Source of the DNA: Neiella marina
Lineage (GTDB): Bacteria; Pseudomonadota; Gammaproteobacteria; Enterobacterales; Neiellaceae
Direction of reading: 5' to 3'
Assembly (NCBI RefSeq): GCF_002165625.1
Contig: NZ_NGNS01000011.1
Location: forward strand, 62,001 to 126,000
DNA: 64,000 nt
Position numbers and translations under genes: made by a program. The notes beneath the pieces were generated by a model, which was not told the origin of the DNA, made no database searches, and was given only the letters and a program-made list of their open reading frames with translations. Below, one piece after another: positions 19,809-28,689 of the stretch; the stretch's first letter is position 1, and every line of letters starts with the position of its first letter.

Positions 19809-21070
19809 TGTCGAACACTCAAATACCCAGCCGCTCTCTAGCTGAGTGGCTGGCTTATCTCGAATCCATTCACCCAACGACTATTGAACTTGGCCTCGAA
19901 CGAGTGGGTCAGGTGGCTGACGCTCTGTCGTTGACCAGCTTCGATGGTAGCAAAGTGATCACGGTTGCTGGCACCAATGGCAAGGGCTCTACTTGTGCCT
20001 ATATTGAACATTGTTTGCTGCAAGCCGGCTATAGCGTGGGGGTTTATAGTTCACCACATTTGGTTGATTATCGCGAACGAGTGCGACTTGACAACCAACT
20101 GCTGAGCGAAGCGGCTCATTGCCAAGCGTTTGCAGTGATAGAAGCTGCGCGTGGTGATGTCAGTTTAAGTTACTTTGAGTTTGGAACGCTAGCGGCGCTA
20201 TGGCTACTGCAACAACAAGCCCCTGATGTGGTGCTGTTGGAAGTAGGGCTTGGTGGCCGATTAGATGCAACCAACGTGGTTGAACCCGATGTCGCGGTAG
20301 TGACCACTGTCGATTTCGATCATCAAGCATTTTTAGGCGATAACATCGAGCAGATAGGGTTTGAGAAAGCTGGCATTTTCCGTTCCGGCAAACCCGCGAT
20401 TCTTGGCGATGCTCAGTTGCCCAACAGTGTTGCTCAACATGCGTCTAATATCGGCGCTACGATCATTGCTGCAGGTGTTCACTTTGACCTCAAGCTCGAT
20501 GACAATTCATGCTGGTGCTATTGTAGCGACGATTATCAACTCGACGCGATCGCCGAATCTCAATTACCGATAGAGAATTTGGCGACTGCTGTGACCGCTA
20601 TTCGCGCCGCCCAACTATCGGTACCTGACCAAACCATGCGTCTGGGCTTGGCACAGGCTTCGTTGCCTGGCCGTTGGCAGCAGTTGCAAACCCATCCAGC
20701 AGTATTTGCTGATGTTGCCCATAACCCTCAATCGACGCGTTTGTTGGCAAACAAAATATCTCGCTGTCAACGCGATGGCAGCAAGGTGTATGCTGTCGTG
20801 GCGATGCTGGCAGACAAAGATAGCCTGAACTCAATAAAACCACTGTTGCCGGTCGTCGACTATTGGTACTTGGGCGGATTAGGTGTCCCCCGTGGCGCCA
20901 GTGCAGAGCAACTGGCGCAAGCGTTTGCTTGCTCGGTGGTCACTCACCCAAATGTCGCAGATGCGTTGTCACAGGCTCTTGAATCGGCAGACCAAGATGA
21001 TATGGTTGTCGTCTTCGGCTCTTTTTACACGGTTGCAGAGGCGCAATCCGTGCTGCAAGGAAATACCTGA
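19808..21070 (+). CDS. folC: Folylpolyglutamate/dihydrofolate synthase
   Basis: A 420-residue Mur-ligase-like ATPase that adds glutamate to dihydropteroate and to reduced folates. The P-loop is VAGTNGKGSTCAY (about 57-66). The segment SSPHLVDYRERVRL and the metal/ATP region LLEVGLGGRLDATNVV, then TTVDFDHQAFLGD, fit FolC. The C-terminal ligase domain has FADVAHNPQSTR. It overlaps accD by one base and precedes the SPOR protein by two bases, so accD-folC-dedD form one unit. Confidence 0.96.
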   Translation: MSNTQIPSRSLAEWLAYLESIHPTTIELGLERVGQVADALSLTSFDGSKVITVAGTNGKGSTCAYIEHCLLQAGYSVGVYSSPHLVDYRERVRLDNQLLSEAAHCQAFAVIEAARGDVSLSYFEFGTLAALWLLQQQAPDVVLLEVGLGGRLDATNVVEPDVAVVTTVDFDHQAFLGDNIEQIGFEKAGIFRSGKPAILGDAQLPNSVAQHASNIGATIIAAGVHFDLKLDDNSCWCYCSDDYQLDAIAESQLPIENLATAVTAIRAAQLSVPDQTMRLGLAQASLPGRWQQLQTHPAVFADVAHNPQSTRLLANKISRCQRDGSKVYAVVAMLADKDSLNSIKPLLPVVDYWYLGGLGVPRGASAEQLAQAFACSVVTHPNVADALSQALESADQDDMVVVFGSFYTVAEAQSVLQGNT

Positions 21071-21072
21071 GC

Positions 21073-21651
21073 GTGAATTCTCAACTCAAGCATCGACTGG
21101 TCGGCGCGACAGTTCTTGTGGCATTGGCAGCCATTATTCTGCCCGATGTGCTCGATGGCCAAAAAGTTAGTCGCAAGCAGGATTTTGCGATGATTCCGTT
21201 GCAACCACAGTTATCCTCGCCTGAATTTCAACTTGAGCAGCCGATAGAGCCGCTAAATGTGCCTAATGACTCCGCTATTATGGCGGCCGAGAATCGCACA
21301 TCAGAAGCTGAAGTGGCCGACAATGTCGATAGTGAGCAACCGCAGCCAGTGGCGGCAGAACCGCCAACTAACCCGACGGACCGACAATTACCTCAGTTCA
21401 AAGATAGTGGCTGGGTATTACAGCTTGGCGTTTTTCGCAATGCCAATAACGTTAACTCCCTCATTGCCAAGCTAAGAGATGCTGGTTTTCCGGCCTTCAG
21501 CAAACCCAAAACTGCAATTCAAGGCAAGCCAACTTGGGTTTATGTCGGCCCTAATCTAGACAAAAATAAACTGTCTGCGATGCAGCCTGAAGTGAAGCGC
21601 TTGACCGGTCTTAATGGCCGGGTCTTTCCCTATAATCCACAAAGCCAATAA
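21073..21651 (+). CDS. dedD: DedD-like SPOR-domain cell division protein
   Basis: A 192-residue protein starting with GTG two bases after folC. A short cytoplasmic N-terminus (MNSQLKHRLVGA) and one membrane helix (about 9-25) are followed by a Glu/Pro-rich linker and a C-terminal SPOR domain (about 115-190: GWVLQLGVFRNANNVNSLIAKLRDAGF, then YVGP). SPOR domains bind glycan strands stripped of stem peptides at the septum. Position after folC and before cvpA-purF is the classical dedD context. Confidence 0.92.
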   Translation: MNSQLKHRLVGATVLVALAAIILPDVLDGQKVSRKQDFAMIPLQPQLSSPEFQLEQPIEPLNVPNDSAIMAAENRTSEAEVADNVDSEQPQPVAAEPPTNPTDRQLPQFKDSGWVLQLGVFRNANNVNSLIAKLRDAGFPAFSKPKTAIQGKPTWVYVGPNLDKNKLSAMQPEVKRLTGLNGRVFPYNPQSQ

Positions 21652-21718
21652 ATGACCATGGTCAAGCCTGTAATTATTTTGTTAGAATTCGCGCCGATTT
21701 CGGCAGGTGAGTATTAGC

Positions 21719-22219
21719 ATGGTTTGGATTGATTATTCCATTCTTGCAATTGTCTTAATTTCAGCTCTAGTGAGCTTAATGCGTGGTTTTAGCCGCGAGG
21801 CGATCTCCTTGCTTACTTGGGTCATTGCTTTTTTCATTGCCAGTCAGTTCTATCAAGATTTATCGGTGTTTCTGACCGGAATAGATGATGCGCTGTTGAG
21901 GGATGCTGCAGCCATCGCCGCCTTGTTCATTTGTACTCTGATTCTTGGAGCTTTAGTGAACACTGTGATTGGCAATTTGGTCGATAAGACCGGTTTGTCG
22001 GGCACAGACCGAGTGTTGGGCTTGGTATTTGGTGGTTTGCGCGGTGTGCTAATTGTCTGCGCTTTGCTATTTTTCATGGATGCCTTTACCGGCGCGGCAC
22101 AAACCCAGTGGTGGCAACAGTCGTTGCTTATCCCTGAATTTAAAATTGTAGTTCGTTGGTTTTTTGATTATATCGAGCAGTCGTCTGACTTACTGAAGGT
22201 AGCGACGACTTCAAGCTGA
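21719..22219 (+). CDS. cvpA: CvpA family inner-membrane protein
   Basis: A 166-residue protein with four predicted membrane helices (starting [20 protein letters not shown]). I start it at ATG 21719, with AGGTGA about 9 bases upstream; the GTG at 21707 is part of that ribosome site. CvpA is linked in E. coli to colicin V production and envelope homeostasis; its molecular role is not settled. It is 13 bases upstream of purF, the conserved pairing. I saw no PurR-type operator (ACGCAAACGTTTGCGT-like) before it. Confidence 0.93.
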   Translation: MVWIDYSILAIVLISALVSLMRGFSREAISLLTWVIAFFIASQFYQDLSVFLTGIDDALLRDAAAIAALFICTLILGALVNTVIGNLVDKTGLSGTDRVLGLVFGGLRGVLIVCALLFFMDAFTGAAQTQWWQQSLLIPEFKIVVRWFFDYIEQSSDLLKVATTSS

Positions 22220-22232
22220 GGTGACCCTTCTT

Positions 22233-23756
22233 ATGTGCGGTATTGTGGGCATTGTGGCGAATTCGCCAGTGAACCAAACTATTTATGACGCGTTGACTGT
22301 TTTGCAGCATCGCGGTCAGGACGCAGCGGGGATCATGACTATTGATGATCAGCAACGCTTCCGTTTACGCAAGGCCAACGGCTTGGTACGAGACGTGTTT
22401 GGCACCTTGCACATGCATCGCCTGCAAGGTCACATCGGCCTCGGGCATGTGCGTTATCCAACCGCTGGTAGTTCTAGCTCAGCAGAAGCTCAGCCATTCT
22501 ATGCCAATTCACCATTCGGTGTGTCATTGGCTCACAACGGCAATTTGACCAATGCTGATGAGCTCAAAGAGATGCTCTATCAGACGGCTCGTCGCCACAT
22601 CAATACGACCTCTGATTCTGAGGTGTTGTTGAATGTCTTAGCTCATGAGATGTGCGTCTCTAGACAGTGGAACTTGACTCCGGATGATATTTTCAGCGCG
22701 GTGAAAGCAACGGTAAAACAGGTGCGTGGTGGCTATGCTGCTGTGGCATTGATTATTGGCCATGGTTTGATTGCGTTCCGAGACCCTCACGGTATCCGGC
22801 CGTTGGTATTGGGCTCTCGTGTCGATGAAAGTGGCAAAACGGATTATATGGTAGCTTCAGAGAGCGTTGCTTTGGACGTTTGTGGTTTCACCTTGGAGCG
22901 CGACATTGAACCGGGCGAAGCCATCTACATTACCGATGATGGCCAGTTGTTCAGCCAGCAATGTGTTGAAAAATTCTCTCACAATCCTTGTATCTTTGAG
23001 TTTGTCTATTTTGCTCGCCCTGACTCCTTTATTGATAAGGTTTCAGTTTATCAAGCGCGGGTGCGCATGGGCCGTAAGCTTGGACAGAAGATTCGTCGCG
23101 AGTGGGAAGACAAAGATATTGATGTGATTATTCCAATTCCGGAAACTTCATGTGATATCGCCTTGGAAATTGCTGCTGAACTAAAAATCCCGTATCGCCA
23201 AGGTTTTGTAAAGAATCGCTATATTGGCCGAACGTTCATTATGCCGGGTCAGAAAACTCGCAAGAAGTCAGTTCGTCAAAAGCTCAATGCAATTGGTGCT
23301 GAGTTCAAGGGTAAAAACGTGTTACTCGTTGATGACTCCATTGTTCGTGGTACAACCTCGCAGCAGATCATTGAAATGGCTCGAGATAGTGGCGCAAATA
23401 AGGTCTACTTTGCTTCTGCTGCACCAGAGATTCGCTACCCGAATGTGTATGGTATCGATATGCCATCAGCAGAAGAACTGATTGCCCATGAACGTACGGT
23501 AAAAGGTATCTGTGACGCGATTGAAGCGGATGGCCTAATTTTCCAAGACTTGAGTGATTTGATTGAAGCCGTCAGAGAGGGCAACCCAGAGCTCAAGGGA
23601 TTCGAAACATCGGTATTTGATGGTTGTTACATCACCAATGATATCGATAGCGGTTATTTGCAAATGTTGAATGATATGCGCAATGACGATGCCAAAGCTG
23701 ACCGCGCAGCGGAGCTTGCTTCAAACTTAGAGATGCACAACGAAGGCCACCCTTAA
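22233..23756 (+). CDS. purF: Amidophosphoribosyltransferase
   Basis: A 507-residue enzyme for the first committed step of purine synthesis: PRPP plus glutamine to phosphoribosylamine. I start it at ATG 22233 because removal of this Met exposes the catalytic Cys (MCGIVGIV), as required for an N-terminal nucleophile glutaminase; the frame opens 12 bases earlier but that would bury it. The glutaminase domain (1-235) includes HRGQDAAGI and LAHNGNLTN. The phosphoribosyltransferase domain contains the PRPP loop [14 protein letters not shown] strong terminator follows. Confidence 0.97.
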   Translation: MCGIVGIVANSPVNQTIYDALTVLQHRGQDAAGIMTIDDQQRFRLRKANGLVRDVFGTLHMHRLQGHIGLGHVRYPTAGSSSSAEAQPFYANSPFGVSLAHNGNLTNADELKEMLYQTARRHINTTSDSEVLLNVLAHEMCVSRQWNLTPDDIFSAVKATVKQVRGGYAAVALIIGHGLIAFRDPHGIRPLVLGSRVDESGKTDYMVASESVALDVCGFTLERDIEPGEAIYITDDGQLFSQQCVEKFSHNPCIFEFVYFARPDSFIDKVSVYQARVRMGRKLGQKIRREWEDKDIDVIIPIPETSCDIALEIAAELKIPYRQGFVKNRYIGRTFIMPGQKTRKKSVRQKLNAIGAEFKGKNVLLVDDSIVRGTTSQQIIEMARDSGANKVYFASAAPEIRYPNVYGIDMPSAEELIAHERTVKGICDAIEADGLIFQDLSDLIEAVREGNPELKGFETSVFDGCYITNDIDSGYLQMLNDMRNDDAKADRAAELASNLEMHNEGHP

Positions 23757-23783
23757 GTCGGCTGACGGTATTTTTTGGCTAAC

Positions 23784-23811
23784 AAAAAGGCAGCTGACGC
23801 TGCCTTTTTTT
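23784..23811 (+). terminator. Intrinsic terminator after purF (possibly bidirectional)
   Basis: AAAAAGGCAGC, loop TGAC, GCTGCCTTTTTTT. It lies between purF (+) and the Yip1 gene (-); the A-run before the stem gives a U-run on the opposite strand too. Confidence 0.9.
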
Positions 23812-23830
23812 GTTGCTGCAATTGATCGGC

Positions 23831-24430
23831 CTATTGGACGAATACTGGTCCTAAACCCAGGTTCCACAAGATGACCGTACCAGCGAGCGTGGACACTAAT
23901 AACACTAAGCCGCAAGTGACCACCGAGCTAGCGTAGATGAATCCTCGCTCTTCGGGAATGTGCATTAGTATCGGAATGCCTGAATAAAGCAAGTAGACGG
24001 AGTATGCCAGGCCAGCTAAGCCGACGAGCATGACGAACCAGACTGCCGGGTAGAGTGCTGCAAAGCCGACCATAAACAGCGGCGTTGCGGTGTAAGAGGC
24101 GAGCTCTAAGCACTGGGTGTAGGTTGGTGACGAGCCGAACGTTTGGGCCATCCATTTCGCCAGATAAGCAAGAGCTCCGACACCGGCGAGTAGCGCAAAG
24201 TACATTGCCACTGCCATCATTAATGCCGAATTGGATGACAGGAAGATTGGGTCGCCGACTCCAATTCGCCAGCCGATATGAACAGCAGACATGTAAGCGC
24301 ACACTGACGGTATCAGGGCTATCAGCATGATATGGGCAATGCTATACGTCGCGCTCTCGTGCTCTCGATCGATGGTTTGCCATTCTTCTCGTGGGTGCGC
24401 ATACAGGCCCCAAAGATGGTTCAGGATCAT
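23831..24430 (-). CDS. Yip1-family inner-membrane protein
   Basis: A 199-residue protein with five probable membrane helices and the N-terminal signature LWGLYAHPREEWQTI, typical of bacterial Yip1/DUF1282 (YohC-like) proteins. Function is unknown; family members are small integral membrane proteins. I choose ATG 24430, preceded by AAGGAAATAGCT. A longer open frame up to 24610 has no ribosome site, adds an unrelated charged leader and would overlap the neighbouring gene. It is 121 bases downstream of the c-di-GMP gene on the same strand. Confidence 0.85.
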   Translation of the reverse strand: MILNHLWGLYAHPREEWQTIDREHESATYSIAHIMLIALIPSVCAYMSAVHIGWRIGVGDPIFLSSNSALMMAVAMYFALLAGVGALAYLAKWMAQTFGSSPTYTQCLELASYTATPLFMVGFAALYPAVWFVMLVGLAGLAYSVYLLYSGIPILMHIPEERGFIYASSVVTCGLVLLVSTLAGTVILWNLGLGPVFVQ

Positions 24431-24551
24431 AGCTATTTCCTTCTTTTTTCTGTGTCGCCGTTTATACGGCGTTCTCACCAGCAACAGTTCAATAATTAAA
24501 CTGCTTAAACCCACTTTTGACGAGGGCTTTGCTTTCGTCAAGTTTGGATTT

Positions 24552-27500
24552 TTAGCTAATTCGGCGGATTTTTCGGTTCTGAGGCAGGAAATATCGGGCT
24601 TCCAGCTCATTTAGGGGGAGCGGACGGCTAAACACGTAACCTTGAACAACGTCACATTGAAGCTCTCGTGTGAGGCTTAGTTGTTGGTTGGTTTCAACGC
24701 CTTCGGCGACGACTTCGTGGCCTAACGCTGATGCTAAATCTTGAATCGCTTTGACAATATACCAATCCTGCGATTCGCGCGTTAGATTGCTTAGGAAGCT
24801 GCGATCAATCTTGATGCTATCGAACGGCAGTTGTCGTAGCAAAGAAATGGAGGAAAAGCCGGTACCAAAGTCATCTAGTGCAATGCGAATACCTAAGCCA
24901 CTTAGCTGCTCCAGTAGGTTTCTGACGTTATCCATTTCTGAAATAGCAGTCGACTCGGTAATTTCAACCGTTAATCCGGTTGGATCGACACCTGTGGCAT
25001 TAATTATCTCAGTGACATTTTTTAAGAAGTTTGGATCGGTCAGTTGGCCGGCACTAACGTTGACGGACATATTGATTGGGCGGCGCTGATTATGCTGCCA
25101 TTGGCGTAATACTAGGCAGGCGTTTTTGATCACCCACAGTCCGAGCTCAACAATCTGGCCGTTTTCCTCGGCCATTGGAATAAACTCCGCAGGCGATACG
25201 GTACCAAGTTCGCTGGATTGCCAGCGCAGAAGAGCTTCAACGCCAACAAGTTCGCCATAAACAGTTGAAATTTGCGGTTGAAACACCAGCGATAATTCAT
25301 TTTTAACGATTGCTTTGCGTAACTCGTGATCGATGCGAGCCCTGACATTATGCTCAAGTCGAAGCGATTGTTTAAACAGAACGGATTGGTTGCGGCCAGA
25401 TTTCTTCGCTTGCTGCATTGCCATATCAGCATTGCGGAGCAAGTTTGCTGGCGTGTCAGCGTGATCTGGGTACAGCGCAATACCGGCACTGGCGGTGACG
25501 TAAAAATCGACGCCAAAGGTCGCTTGCAGAGGCTGCTCGATAATGTTGATTAAACGATTAGCCATCATCACGGCTTGGCGCTGATTATCGACCAAACACA
25601 AACATATAAATTCATCGCCGCTGAAGCGGGCAAAGAAATCACTTTCTCTTAGGCCTTTTTTCAGTAAGTTGGCGACGTGTTGTAGCAATTTGTCGCCAAC
25701 TTCGTGGCCAAAACGGTCATTGAGGTGTTTAAAGCGGTCAAGCCCGATTTGCAAAACCGCGACCGGTTGCTCTGGCGCAGCAGATAACTGCTGAGCAATT
25801 TGATCACTGATCATTGAGCGATTTGGCAGGCCTGTTGTGGCGTCATAGCTTGCCGCCATTTGAAAGCGCTGATTGTTCTTTCGCTTGTCTGTGACGTCTT
25901 TGATGGTACCTAACATGCGTTTGGCATAGCCGTGAGCGTCGACGATAGCTTCACCTGTGGCAGCAAACCAGCGAATCGAACCGTCTTGACACTGAATACG
26001 AAAGTTTACCGAAAACGGCATGCCATGGTTGACGTGAGCCTCTACACGGCGTTTGACAATGGCGATGTCTGGCTCACTCATGTAATGGTAGAAGCTCTGC
26101 TGCTGGCATACCGGCTGCTCAGCTTGGTTGAAACCGAATAACTCCAACGCCCGTTCATTCCACTGTACCGTATCCTCGTTGAGGTCCCACTCCCACAAAC
26201 CGCCAGTTGCGGTTTGTGCCACCGATTGCAAACGGCGTTGCAGTCGGTCAGTAATCTTTCCGTGACGATTGGCAAGCTGTTCTAACAGATCGCGCTCAAT
26301 GCGATGGCTAAGCTGAGCGACAAGCTCAACAAACTGATGATAAAGATCGAGCTTGTTGGCTGGGGTGAAACGTGCGGCAAAGGTGAGCGCTCCCCACAAC
26401 TCGCCACGCAAGCGTATCGGCACTGTCAGTACTTGACTGGCAGGTTGACAGAATTTGTCAGTCAACGAGTGAGGAGGGAAATTTTCAGGTAGACAGTTAC
26501 AGGCTCCCGGATAGCGTTCAACATCAAGAGCATCAAAGTCACCATACATTTCGATGATCTTCAGATAGTGATTATGCTCATCAGTGCCGGACCATTCAGC
26601 TAGGCACGCGAAGCGCATAAATTCACCGAACTGATGATTTAAACTAACGAACTCGGCCAAACTGGAACGCAAACTTTCATGGACGCTGAAATAGGCTTGC
26701 AGCGAGCGAATCGCTAGCTCTCCGTCTGACGCTATGTGTTCATCTGCCACTGGTCTTTCAGCTAAATCCGAACTTTGTGCCGCTAAAAACTCGGTTTCTA
26801 TTAAACGATGCTCAACTGGCTTTTGTGGTAGTTGATGACGCGCTAGCAACAGCTCAAACGCAGCATCGGCAGTGGCAAAGTAATCTTGATTAATAGTGCT
26901 AATAGTGGGGCGATGAGCTGCTGCAATGTGGGAACCATCAAAACCAACCACAGCAATATCTTGTGGAATTCGCCACCCCAGTTGTTTTAGTTGCCCTATT
27001 AAGCCAATTGCGACTAGGTCATTAGCGCAAAGCACTGCAGTGGGCATCGGGTTCATTTGAATGAGTCGATTGGCTGCTTGTTCGCCACCGTAAAACGAAA
27101 TACTACCGACATCAATGGCGTCGGATGGCTGTTGCTCAATGCCATAAGCACTCTGACAATGGCGGAAGGTATCGTAGCGTTGCTTGATGTCTGACGTCGA
27201 TAGATTGCCGACGAAGGTAAACTGTCGGTGACCTTGTTCATGCAAGCTGGTAAAAGCTTGGGTGATGCCATCTTCGTTATCAATCAATACACTATCGACA
27301 TCATGATGAGCATGATCACTACCGATACATACTAATGGCAGTTTGCGAGATTGAATGGTTTGTAGCAAACGGCTTGAAATCGCGTCACGAACAACAATGA
27401 CCGCGTCGACATGATTAAGGCTGAGTTCGTTGTCGAAGTCTGAGTAGGCGCCAGTAACTATCAGCTGAATTCGGATATTCAGCTCACGCGCAATGGTAAG

Positions 27501-27584
27501 AAGCTCACGGCACAAGTCACCATGGTAGTATCCATGGGCAACTTGGGTAAACACAGCAACTGATCGTATTGTGGAGCCACCCAT
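24552..27584 (-). CDS. LacI-type ligand-binding domain fused to GAF/PAS-GGDEF-EAL
   Basis: A 1010-residue cytoplasmic protein with an unusual order. Residues about 1-270 are a periplasmic-binding-protein-like domain of the LacI/GalR type (VAVFTQ..HGYYHGDLC, TAVLCANDLVAIGLIGQL, QDIAVVGFDGS), without signal peptide and without the helix-turn-helix expected before it. Then come a GAF-like region (about 300-430), a PAS domain (about 450-565, WEWDLNEDTVQWNERALELFG), a GGDEF domain with SGDEF at 655-659, and an EAL domain with VEALLRW at 782-788. It should make and/or break down cyclic di-GMP in response to a sugar-like ligand. SGDEF can be active. No clear ribosome site precedes ATG 27584, so the start may vary slightly. 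Confidence 0.85.
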   Translation of the reverse strand: MGGSTIRSVAVFTQVAHGYYHGDLCRELLTIARELNIRIQLIVTGAYSDFDNELSLNHVDAVIVVRDAISSRLLQTIQSRKLPLVCIGSDHAHHDVDSVLIDNEDGITQAFTSLHEQGHRQFTFVGNLSTSDIKQRYDTFRHCQSAYGIEQQPSDAIDVGSISFYGGEQAANRLIQMNPMPTAVLCANDLVAIGLIGQLKQLGWRIPQDIAVVGFDGSHIAAAHRPTISTINQDYFATADAAFELLLARHQLPQKPVEHRLIETEFLAAQSSDLAERPVADEHIASDGELAIRSLQAYFSVHESLRSSLAEFVSLNHQFGEFMRFACLAEWSGTDEHNHYLKIIEMYGDFDALDVERYPGACNCLPENFPPHSLTDKFCQPASQVLTVPIRLRGELWGALTFAARFTPANKLDLYHQFVELVAQLSHRIERDLLEQLANRHGKITDRLQRRLQSVAQTATGGLWEWDLNEDTVQWNERALELFGFNQAEQPVCQQQSFYHYMSEPDIAIVKRRVEAHVNHGMPFSVNFRIQCQDGSIRWFAATGEAIVDAHGYAKRMLGTIKDVTDKRKNNQRFQMAASYDATTGLPNRSMISDQIAQQLSAAPEQPVAVLQIGLDRFKHLNDRFGHEVGDKLLQHVANLLKKGLRESDFFARFSGDEFICLCLVDNQRQAVMMANRLINIIEQPLQATFGVDFYVTASAGIALYPDHADTPANLLRNADMAMQQAKKSGRNQSVLFKQSLRLEHNVRARIDHELRKAIVKNELSLVFQPQISTVYGELVGVEALLRWQSSELGTVSPAEFIPMAEENGQIVELGLWVIKNACLVLRQWQHNQRRPINMSVNVSAGQLTDPNFLKNVTEIINATGVDPTGLTVEITESTAISEMDNVRNLLEQLSGLGIRIALDDFGTGFSSISLLRQLPFDSIKIDRSFLSNLTRESQDWYIVKAIQDLASALGHEVVAEGVETNQQLSLTRELQCDVVQGYVFSRPLPLNELEARYFLPQNRKIRRIS

Positions 27585-27738
27585 ACAACTACTCTAAAGG
27601 GAATTACAACAAACGACTCTTCCATGAGTTGCTGCGGCATAGTGCCGAGCTTTTGTGACACTTTAAATACAAACCTCAAAAAAAAACAGTGTGTCGATCA
27701 ACTTGTGCGTCAATAACGTGACGATTATTAACATTGTT

Positions 27739-27754
27739 GGTGATATCTCTCACA
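27739..27754. promoter_or_regulatory. Candidate CRP-like site
   Basis: GGTGA-N6-TCACA matches 9 of the 10 bases of the CRP core TGTGA-N6-TCACA. It lies between the divergent c-di-GMP gene and miaE, about 50 bases upstream of the miaE -35 box. One site of this quality can occur by chance. Confidence 0.35.
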
Positions 27755-27787
27755 GAAAATTAACACTTCAGCCAAGCAAAGTGGCCT

Positions 27788-27816
27788 TTGAGCGCTGTTG
27801 CCAATGGCTTTATAAT
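27788..27816 (+). promoter_or_regulatory. Sigma-70 promoter for miaE
   Basis: TTGAGC (27788-27793), 17-base spacer, TATAAT (27811-27816). The start codon is about 32 bases downstream of the expected transcription start. Confidence 0.65.
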
Positions 27817-27854
27817 TGCCGACCGGATTTAGTTGCAATGACTCAGAATAGGCA

Positions 27855-28625
27855 ATGACAAGTACTGACTATCAATTTTTGCTGGAGCCGATTGACGGCT
27901 TCTTACAATGTTCAACGCCATCAGAATGGATTGCCGTGGCGAAGCGACCGGAAAACCTCAGTATCATATTGATCGATCATATGGTGTGTGAGCTGAAAGC
28001 TGCGCAAAGTGCCATGTATCTGATCCGTAAATATGCCGTTGATAAGAGTAGCGGTGACGCACTGCTGTCGTGGTTGAAGCCTTTTGAAGATTACGCATAT
28101 CGCAAAGAAGGCGACTGGCGAGAGCTAAGCCAGCATAACAAGCTTAGTAAGTCGATGTTGCCGAAGTCTGGCTCGCCTTATGGCCAGGATTTGATTGATA
28201 AAATGGTGTTGCTGATTAAAGAAGAATTGCACCATTACTATCAGGTGCTAGAAATCATGGACGAGTATCAGATTCCTTATCGAAACATTAGCTCCAGTCG
28301 ATACGCCAAGGGATTATTGAGCCATGTAACAAATCACGAACCGCATACCCTCATCGATAAGCTAATTTGTGGCGCTTACATCGAGGCCAGATCGTGCGAG
28401 CGATTCGCCAAGCTGGCGCCTCATGTCGATAAACGGCTAGGTGACTTTTATGTTTCATTGCTGCGTTCTGAAGCTCGACATTATCAAGATTATCTGACAC
28501 TTGCGGAGCAAATTGCCGGCCAAGACATTGGTGAACGGGTTCGCTATTTTGGTGAAGTCGAAGCTGAACTTATTTCATCGCCTGATGACGATTTTAAGTT
28601 TCACAGTGGGATGCCGATTGATTAA
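27855..28625 (+). CDS. miaE: tRNA-(ms2io6A37) hydroxylase MiaE
   Basis: A 256-residue non-haem diiron monooxygenase that hydroxylates the isopentenyl group of ms2i6A at position 37 of tRNAs reading UNN codons. The ferritin-like four-helix pattern has metal ligands visible as E..H-type pairs: ELKAAQSAMY, EELHHYYQVLE, IEARSCERF and SEARHYQDY. Length fits the family. It is a single gene with its own promoter and terminator. The reaction needs oxygen, so the cell grows aerobically at least part of the time. Confidence 0.94.
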   Translation: MTSTDYQFLLEPIDGFLQCSTPSEWIAVAKRPENLSIILIDHMVCELKAAQSAMYLIRKYAVDKSSGDALLSWLKPFEDYAYRKEGDWRELSQHNKLSKSMLPKSGSPYGQDLIDKMVLLIKEELHHYYQVLEIMDEYQIPYRNISSSRYAKGLLSHVTNHEPHTLIDKLICGAYIEARSCERFAKLAPHVDKRLGDFYVSLLRSEARHYQDYLTLAEQIAGQDIGERVRYFGEVEAELISSPDDDFKFHSGMPID

Positions 28626-28636
28626 CTTCCGCGATT

Positions 28637-28663
28637 AAAAAAGGGAGCGGATGCTCCCTTTTT
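28637..28663. terminator. Bidirectional terminator between miaE and the porin
   Basis: AAGGGAGC (28641-28648), loop GGAT, GCTCCCTT (28653-28660), with A4 before and T-run after. It serves miaE on + and the nitrate/porin operon on -. Confidence 0.9.
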
Positions 28664-28689
28664 CGTATCTTGTCAGTTAGACAGGCTTG

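Noticed and set aside
21652-21718. PurR operator before cvpA-purF
   Set aside because: No ACGCAAACGTTTGCGT-like palindrome is visible in the intergenic region.
24517-24541. TTGACGA/TCGTCAA hairpin as terminator of the c-di-GMP gene
   Set aside because: On the - strand it is followed by AAAGTGGG rather than a U-run; the loop is 11 bases. Too weak to call.
24431-24610. N-terminal extension of the Yip1 gene by 60 residues
   Set aside because: It overlaps the end of the c-di-GMP gene, is basic and unlike the family, and ATG 24430 has a good ribosome site and the conserved N-terminus.
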